36,358 nt of DNA from Alphaproteobacteria bacterium (GTDB taxonomy: Bacteria; Pseudomonadota; Alphaproteobacteria; ATCC43930; CGMCC-115725): the NCBI GenBank assembly GCA_030042035.1, contig JASIAN010000057.1:1-36358 (forward strand), written 5' to 3'. The notes below the pieces were generated by a model. It made no database searches, was not told the origin of the DNA, and was given only the letters and a program-made list of their open reading frames with translations. Made by a program: the position numbers and the translations under genes. This document shows positions 30,746 through 36,358 of the stretch, piece after piece. Positions within the stretch are counted from its first letter, which is position 1; every line of letters begins with the position of its first letter.

Positions 30746-31444
30746 TCAGGCGGCATCGTGGAAAATGACGCCGAGCGTGAAGCGGTGGCCGGTGCGCAGC
30801 GGGCTGACGCCGTGCCGCATCGTCGCACGATAGAAGCCGCGCGTGCCTTGGACTGGCCGTTGATTGACCGCAAAGACGACGGCATCGCCGCGTGCGAGCG
30901 GCACGACCTCGGCGCGCGACTGCATCCGCGGGCGCCCTTCGACGAGCACGAATTCGCCGCCGGCAAAATCGTGCCCAGGCGCGCTGAGCAGCACCGTCGC
31001 CTGCAGCGGAAAGACATGCTCGCCGTAAAGGTCCTGATGCAGGCAGTTGTAATCTCCCGCTTCGTATTTGAGGATCAACGGTGTCGGCCGGGTCTGCCCG
31101 GCGGCATGGCACGCGGCAAGAAAGTCGTCCAGCAGCGGCGGAAAGCTCTGGCCGAGGCCCAGGCGGTCGTGCCAGCGGTTTGCAAGCGGGGCAAGCCGGG
31201 GATAAAGCGCCGCGCGCAGTTCGGCGACGAGCGGCGGCAGCGGATAGCGCAGGTATTGGTATTCGCCGCGGCCGAAATTGTACCGCGCCATGACGACCCG
31301 CGAACGGAATGCCGCCGCGTCGTCGTAAAGCGCGGCGAGGCGACGGCATTCCGCCGCATCGAGCAGGTCGCGCAATACGATGTGGCCGCGCTCGTCGAGC
31401 GCGCCCACAACCGCCGGCCAGGCGGCGTCAGTCGGCAACCGCAT
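30746..31444 (-). CDS. 2OG-Fe(II) oxygenase family protein (COG3826 / Oxygenase-NA-like)
   Basis: LKYEAGDYNCLHQDLYGEHVFPLQATVLLSAPGHDFAGGEFVLVEGRPRMQSRAEVVPLARGDAVVFA; YRATMRHGVSPLRTGHRFTLGVIFHDA (HxD, distal His, Arg). Confidence 0.88.
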   Translation of the reverse strand: MRLPTDAAWPAVVGALDERGHIVLRDLLDAAECRRLAALYDDAAAFRSRVVMARYNFGRGEYQYLRYPLPPLVAELRAALYPRLAPLANRWHDRLGLGQSFPPLLDDFLAACHAAGQTRPTPLILKYEAGDYNCLHQDLYGEHVFPLQATVLLSAPGHDFAGGEFVLVEGRPRMQSRAEVVPLARGDAVVFAVNQRPVQGTRGFYRATMRHGVSPLRTGHRFTLGVIFHDAA

Positions 31445-32501
31445 CGGCCGGTGCCTCGGCCGCCGCGCGCTCGCGCGCCAGTAATTGGCGTTTCCGCTCG
31501 ACGCCCCAGCGATACCCGGCGAGGTCGCCGTCGCTGCGCACGACGCGATGGCACGGCACGAGCAGAGCGAGCTTGTTGCTAGCGCACGCCTGCGCCACGG
31601 CGCGCACCGCCCGGGGCCGGCCGAGCGCCGCGGCGATCTCGCGGTAGCTCCGTGTCTGTCCGGGCGGGATCTTGCGCAAGGCTCGCCACACCTGCGCCTG
31701 AAAGGCTGTGCCGCCGATATCGAGCGGCAGATCGGGCTGGGCGCTCGGATGCGTGACGAAGGCGGCAATTTCGGCCGCCCATGCGCTGAGCGTCGCGTCT
31801 GCCGGCGTGAGGTCGGCAGCCGGCAGGCGCCGGCGCAATTCGGCTGCGAGGCTCGCCCGGTCGTCGCCGAGCGCGGTGAAACAGATGCCGCGGTCGGTCG
31901 CGGCTACCAGCGCCTGGCCAATCGCCGTCGGGACGATCACCCAGCGCACCCGCTCGCCTTTGCCGCCGCGCCGCCGCGCCGCCGGCGTCATGCCGAGCCC
32001 GGTCGGCGCCGCCGCATAGGCGCGCGAACTGGCGCCGAACCCCGTCGCGTAGATGGCGTCGGCGACCGGCTCGCCGGCCTCGAGCCGCTCGGCAAAGCGG
32101 CCAAGCCGCCAGGTGCGCGCCCATTCGCGCGGGGTCGTGCCGGTCGCCTGCTTGAAGATGCGATGGAAATGAAAGCGGCTGATGCCGGCGGCGTTGGCCA
32201 GCTCGGCGAGGCTCGGCATCGTGTCGCGGGCGCGGATCAGCGTGCAGGCGCGCGCGATCGCCGCGAGGTGCCGCGCCGCGGCCGAGGGCTCGTTCGGCCG
32301 GCAGCGCTTGCAGGGCCGGAACCCGGCCGCCTCGGCCGCCGCTGCCGTCTCGTAAAACGCGACGTTCTCGGGCCGCGGCCGGCGCGATGCACAACCGGGC
32401 CGGCAATAAACTCCAGTCGTCTTGACCGCATAGAAGAAACTGCCGTCGGCCTGCGCGTCATGCGCGATGACCGCCGCCCAGCATCGCTCAGCATCCAACA
32501 T
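31428..32501 (-). CDS. ada: Bifunctional methylated-DNA-protein methyltransferase / AraC-type regulator Ada
   Basis: FYAVKTTGVYCRPGCASRRP, FRPCKRCRPNE, AraC-like HTH, LLVPCHRVVRSDGDLAGYRWGVERKRQLL. Confidence 0.96.
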   Translation of the reverse strand: MLDAERCWAAVIAHDAQADGSFFYAVKTTGVYCRPGCASRRPRPENVAFYETAAAAEAAGFRPCKRCRPNEPSAAARHLAAIARACTLIRARDTMPSLAELANAAGISRFHFHRIFKQATGTTPREWARTWRLGRFAERLEAGEPVADAIYATGFGASSRAYAAAPTGLGMTPAARRRGGKGERVRWVIVPTAIGQALVAATDRGICFTALGDDRASLAAELRRRLPAADLTPADATLSAWAAEIAAFVTHPSAQPDLPLDIGGTAFQAQVWRALRKIPPGQTRSYREIAAALGRPRAVRAVAQACASNKLALLVPCHRVVRSDGDLAGYRWGVERKRQLLARERAAAEAPADAVAD

Positions 32502-32603
32502 GGTCGGCACTCCGTCTGTCATCATCGTGCCAATCTGACGCGGCGATGCCCAGCCCTCTACCCGAGGCTTGCTGTTTCATTCAGGGGACGGTCAGATGCG
32601 CGC

Positions 32604-33146
32604 ATGTTTGGCAGCGCCGCCCATACCGGAACGGCCCTCGACGCGATCGTTCATATCATCCAGGTGTCGCTGACGCCGATCTTTCTGCTGTCCGGCATCG
32701 CGACCCTGCTCAACGTGTTTGCGACCAGGCTGGCACGGGTCGCCGACCGGGTCGATGCGGTCGCCGAGGAATTGACTTCCTGCAATCCGAACGCCGTCGC
32801 GAGTCTGTCGGCGCAGCTCACACATCTGCACCGGCGCTCGGTGGCGCTCGATGTTGCTGTCGTGCTTGGCGCGGTCGGCGGCGCCGCGACCTGCGGCGCG
32901 GTCTTGACGCTGTTTGTCGGCGAGGTGCGCGCGGCGACGGCGGCGCCGGTCTTGTACGTGTTGTTCGGCCTCGCGGTCGTCTGCGCCTTGGGGGCGATCG
33001 TGGCCTACACGATCGAAATGTTGATGGCCGGCGCCGGCATTCGCGTCGAAGCGGCGCGCGGTCGGCGCAGCGCCGCCCGACCGGATGGCCCGGACTCCGA
33101 CGCCGCCGAGCCGCCCGACACCGCGCCGCAGCCCGGTTCCTCCTAA
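32604..33146 (+). CDS. DUF2721 domain-containing membrane protein
   Basis: AIVHIIQVSLTPIFLLSGIATLLNVFATRLARVADRVD ... predicted transmembrane helices. Confidence 0.8.
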   Translation: MFGSAAHTGTALDAIVHIIQVSLTPIFLLSGIATLLNVFATRLARVADRVDAVAEELTSCNPNAVASLSAQLTHLHRRSVALDVAVVLGAVGGAATCGAVLTLFVGEVRAATAAPVLYVLFGLAVVCALGAIVAYTIEMLMAGAGIRVEAARGRRSAARPDGPDSDAAEPPDTAPQPGSS

Positions 33147-33159
33147 AGCGACAAGCGAC

Positions 33160-34242
33160 ATGGCCATCCCAATCACCGCTGACGACATCGAATGCCTGGC
33201 GGTCGGGGCATGGATCCTCGGCACCGGCGGCGGCGGCAGCCCCTATCTCGGCCTCTTGAACATGCGCCGGCTTTACGCCGCGGGGCACCGGGTCGAGCTG
33301 ATGTCACCGCTCGATCTGGCCGATAATGACCGCGTCGCGGTTGTCTCCAACATGGGGGCGCCCTTGGTTGGCCAGGAGCGACTGACCGACAGCCGCTCGA
33401 TCGCCCGCGCCGTCCAGATGCAGGAGGATTATTCGGGCGGCAAATTCCGCGCCGTCATGTCGGTCGAGATCGGCGGCGGCAACGGCATCCAGCCGTTGAT
33501 GGCGGCCGCGCATCTCGGGCTGCCGGTCGTCGATGCCGACTTGATGGGCCGCGCCTATCCCGAGGCGCAGATGACAAGCGCTGCCGTCGGGGATCTCCAG
33601 CCCTATCCCTGCACCCTCTACGACCCGCGTGGCATCGAGGCAATCGTCACGCAGGTGCCTGACTGGAAATGGATGGAGCGCGCCAGCCGCAAAATCTGCG
33701 TCGAGATGGGTTCGATCGCGTCCACCTGCAAAGCCCCGCGCAGCGGCCGCGAGGTCAAGGATTGGGGTATCCATTTCACGGTGTCGAAGGCGATCGGCAT
33801 CGGCCGGCGGGTGCGCGCGGCGCAGCGGGCGCACGCCGATCCGGTGGCCGCCGTGCTCGACGAGGCGCAGGGCAAACTGCTGTTTCGCGGCAAGGTCGTC
33901 GATGTCGCGCGGCGCACGACCGAAGGGTTTCTGCGCGGCCGCTGCGCCATCGACGGCCTCGATGATGATCGCGGCAGCCGGCTCGAATTGGCGTTTCAGA
34001 ACGAATGGGTCGTCGCCTGGAAAAACGCCGCGCCGATCGCAATGACGCCCGATTTGATCTGCGTGCTCGACACGGTTTCGGGCAATGCGTTTGGCACCGA
34101 GACGATCCGCTACGGCATGCGGGCGAGCGTCGTCGCGTTGCCGGCGCCGCCGGTGTTCCTGTCGCCGAAGGGCCTCCAGCATGTCGGCCCGCGCGCCTTC
34201 GGCTACGACCTCGATTTCCGCTCGGTGTTCGAGGCGCGGTGA
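33160..34242 (+). CDS. DUF917 family protein
   Basis: ITADDIECLAVGAWILGTGGGGSPYLGLL..., VSNMGAPLVGQERL, VEIGGGNGIQPLMAAAHLGLPVVDADLMGRAYPEAQM. Confidence 0.9.
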   Translation: MAIPITADDIECLAVGAWILGTGGGGSPYLGLLNMRRLYAAGHRVELMSPLDLADNDRVAVVSNMGAPLVGQERLTDSRSIARAVQMQEDYSGGKFRAVMSVEIGGGNGIQPLMAAAHLGLPVVDADLMGRAYPEAQMTSAAVGDLQPYPCTLYDPRGIEAIVTQVPDWKWMERASRKICVEMGSIASTCKAPRSGREVKDWGIHFTVSKAIGIGRRVRAAQRAHADPVAAVLDEAQGKLLFRGKVVDVARRTTEGFLRGRCAIDGLDDDRGSRLELAFQNEWVVAWKNAAPIAMTPDLICVLDTVSGNAFGTETIRYGMRASVVALPAPPVFLSPKGLQHVGPRAFGYDLDFRSVFEAR

Positions 34243-35792
34243 TGCGGCGGATCGGCATCGATGTCGGCGGCACCAACACTGATGCCGTCTTGGTCGAGGA
34301 GGGCCGCGTCGTGCACGCGGTGAAGTACCCCACGACGGCGGACGTGACCGGCGGCATCGTCGGCGCGCTCGATCTGCTTGCCCGCGATGCCGCGGTTGCG
34401 CGGGGGCCGATCGACGCGGTCGTCATCGGCACGACGCATTTCGTCAACGCCGTCGTGCAGCGCCGCGATCTGACGAAGGTTGCCGCGGTGCGCATCGGCC
34501 TGCCGACCGGCGCCTCGCTGCCGCCGTTTTGCGATTGGCCCGTCGATCTGGCGCGGCTCGTCGAGGGCCAAATCTTCATGCTGGAAGGCGGGCACGATTA
34601 CGACGGCCGCGAGATCATGCCGTTCGATGAAGCGGGCATGCGCGCGGCGGCGCGGCAGATCCGCGAGAGCGGCCTGCGCGCGGTCGCGATCTCGTCGGTG
34701 TTCTCGCCGCTCGATGCGAGCCATGAGGAGCGGGCGCGCGATCTGCTGCGCAGCGAATGTCCGGAAGCGGCGATCACGCTGTCGCGCGACCTCGGCCGCA
34801 TCGGCCTGTTGGAGCGGGAGAACGCGGCGCTGTTGAATGCCGCGCTGGCCGATCTGGCGCGCCGGACGATCGCCGGCTTCCGCAACGCCATCGCGGCGAG
34901 CGGCATCGCCGCGCCGCTTTATCTGACGCAGAACGACGGCACAGTCATGTCGGCCGGGACGGCGATGGCATTGCCGGTCATGAGCTTTGCGTCGGGTGCG
35001 ACGAATTCGATGCGCGGCGCCGTGTTCCTGTCGGGCGTCGCCGACGCGATGGTCATCGATGTCGGCGGCACCTCGACCGATGTCGGCGAATTGCGCCGCG
35101 GTTTTCCGCGCGAAGCCAATTCGGTTGTCGAAATCGGCGAAGTACGCACGCTGTTCCGCATGCCCGATCTGTTGTCGATCGGATTGGGCGGCGGCAGCAT
35201 CGTGCGGCGCGAGCCGCTGCGCGTCGGTCCCGAGAGCGTCGGCTATCGCCTCACCGATGAGGCGCTGGTGTTCGGCGGCAGCACATTGACCGCAACCGAT
35301 GCGGCGGTCGCGGCCGGCATCGCCGCGATCGGTGACCAAGCGAAGGCGGCCGGCGTGCCGCTTGATCTGGCGCGGGCCGTGCTCGACCGGGCGCGCGAGA
35401 AGATCGAGGACGCGATCGATCGCATGAAGACCGCGGCTGGCGAGGTGCGGCTGATCGCGGTCGGCGGCGGCGCGTTTCTCGTGCCAGACCGGCTTGCCGG
35501 CGTCGCGCAAGTAATCCGCGTCGCCCATGGCGATTGCGCCAACGCGGTCGGCGCCGCAATCGCGCAAATCAGCGGCGAGACCGACCAGGTCTACCGCGAC
35601 ATGCGCCGCGACGACGCGATCGCCGCCGCGGAAGCCCAGGCACGGGCTCGCGCGGTCGCCGCCGGCGCCGATCCCGCGAGCCTCGTCACGGTCGATGTCG
35701 AGGATATGCCGCTTGCCTATCTGCCGGGCAATGCGCTGCGGGTCCGCGTCCGCGTCGCCGGCGACATGCGCGCCTCGGCGAGGCTGCTTTAA
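34242..35792 (+). CDS. Hydantoinase/oxoprolinase (HyuA-type) family protein
   Basis: RIGIDVGGTNTDAVLVEEGRVVHAVKYPTTADVTGGI, IGTTHFVNAVVQRRDLTKVAAVRIGLP, VIDVGGTSTDVGELRRGFPR, IGLGGGSIVR. Confidence 0.93.
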   Translation: MRRIGIDVGGTNTDAVLVEEGRVVHAVKYPTTADVTGGIVGALDLLARDAAVARGPIDAVVIGTTHFVNAVVQRRDLTKVAAVRIGLPTGASLPPFCDWPVDLARLVEGQIFMLEGGHDYDGREIMPFDEAGMRAAARQIRESGLRAVAISSVFSPLDASHEERARDLLRSECPEAAITLSRDLGRIGLLERENAALLNAALADLARRTIAGFRNAIAASGIAAPLYLTQNDGTVMSAGTAMALPVMSFASGATNSMRGAVFLSGVADAMVIDVGGTSTDVGELRRGFPREANSVVEIGEVRTLFRMPDLLSIGLGGGSIVRREPLRVGPESVGYRLTDEALVFGGSTLTATDAAVAAGIAAIGDQAKAAGVPLDLARAVLDRAREKIEDAIDRMKTAAGEVRLIAVGGGAFLVPDRLAGVAQVIRVAHGDCANAVGAAIAQISGETDQVYRDMRRDDAIAAAEAQARARAVAAGADPASLVTVDVEDMPLAYLPGNALRVRVRVAGDMRASARLL

Positions 35793-36139
35793 GGGCCAGC
35801 GGGAAGCCGTCTGAGCCGGGAACCGAGCTGGATCGTATCGATCTGGCCGTCCCAGTAGGCAACGAGAGCAGCTTCGTTGAGCAAGACCCAGTGAAAGACC
35901 GCACGCTCGTCATCCTGCGAGAGCCGGCCGGCAATAATCGGGGGCGAAGGCCGAACCGCGACGACGGCGGTGCTGGCCGGGATCTGGTTGCCGTGCGTCA
36001 TGTGCACGTTGATGCGCACATCGTGACGCGCGTTTCCCCGCAGGCTGACCCACACGGTCATCGGCAGCCCCGTCGTCGCCGGGAAAAGATTTGCCATTCC
36101 GAAGAGGTCTTCTGCTTCGGTTTCCGCCTCGTGCGGCAT
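35789..36139 (-). CDS. Conserved hypothetical small protein (~116 aa)
   Basis: MPHEAETEAEDLFGMANLFPATTGLPMTVWVSLRGNARHDVRINVHMTHG...AVVAVRPSPPIIAGRLSQDD; coherent ORF behind a ferredoxin-domain gene. Confidence 0.65.
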   Translation of the reverse strand: MPHEAETEAEDLFGMANLFPATTGLPMTVWVSLRGNARHDVRINVHMTHGNQIPASTAVVAVRPSPPIIAGRLSQDDERAVFHWVLLNEAALVAYWDGQIDTIQLGSRLRRLPAGP

Positions 36140-36147
36140 CGGGTACC

Positions 36148-36358
36148 TCACAAGTCCAGTTCGAGTACGTCGCTGGCGGCGCGCGAGCAGCAGATGAGAA
36201 GATGCGTCTGGCGCGCGACTTCGCCGAGGATCGGGTCGCGGTGATCGACCTCGCCCGCGACATAGCGGGTGAGACACGCGCCGCAATAGCCGAGTTCGCA
36301 TGAGGAACGCGTCTCGACGCCAGCGCGGCGCAGCACCTCGAGGATCGTCTCGCCCGGC
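36148..36358 (-). CDS. 2Fe-2S ferredoxin domain, C-terminus of a phthalate-dioxygenase-reductase-type oxidoreductase (cut by window edge)
   Basis: PGETILEVLRRAGVETRSSCELGYCGACLTRYVAGEVDHRDPILGEVARQTHLLICCSRA; CxxxxCxxC...C arrangement. Confidence 0.85.
   Translation of the reverse strand, partial: PGETILEVLRRAGVETRSSCELGYCGACLTRYVAGEVDHRDPILGEVARQTHLLICCSRAASDVLELDL

Overview
GC-rich, alphaproteobacteria-like chromosomal window. About 0-14.4 kb is a complete minus-strand respiratory complex I operon (nuoA-B-C-D-E-F-G-H-I-J-K-L-M-N), followed by the N-terminus of a birA-like biotin ligase at the left edge. A tRNA-Asp(GTC) lies just upstream of nuoA. The rest is mixed metabolic content: a minus-strand GlcG-like / SDR / LigB-LigA-type dioxygenase group; a plus-strand M20 amidohydrolase + LLM flavin monooxygenase pair bracketed by two copies of a short palindromic repeat; def, queC and a B12-dependent class II RNR (nrdJ); an LLM monooxygenase overlapping an alpha/beta-hydrolase-like protein that seems to lack its catalytic residues; a minus-strand peptide ABC transporter operon with a Tat-type substrate-binding protein; ada overlapping a 2OG-Fe(II) oxygenase gene; DUF2721; a DUF917 + HyuA-type pair; and a conserved small protein next to a 2Fe-2S reductase cut by the right edge. 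I see no CRISPR array, prophage, transposase or obvious defence system. The most unusual signals are a repeat-derived C-terminal tail on NuoM, the repeat-bracketed M20/LLM pair, the apparent pseudo-hydrolase coupled to an LLM oxygenase, and the DUF917/HyuA and Ada/2OG-oxygenase pairs. All assignments come from reading motifs; no searches were run.
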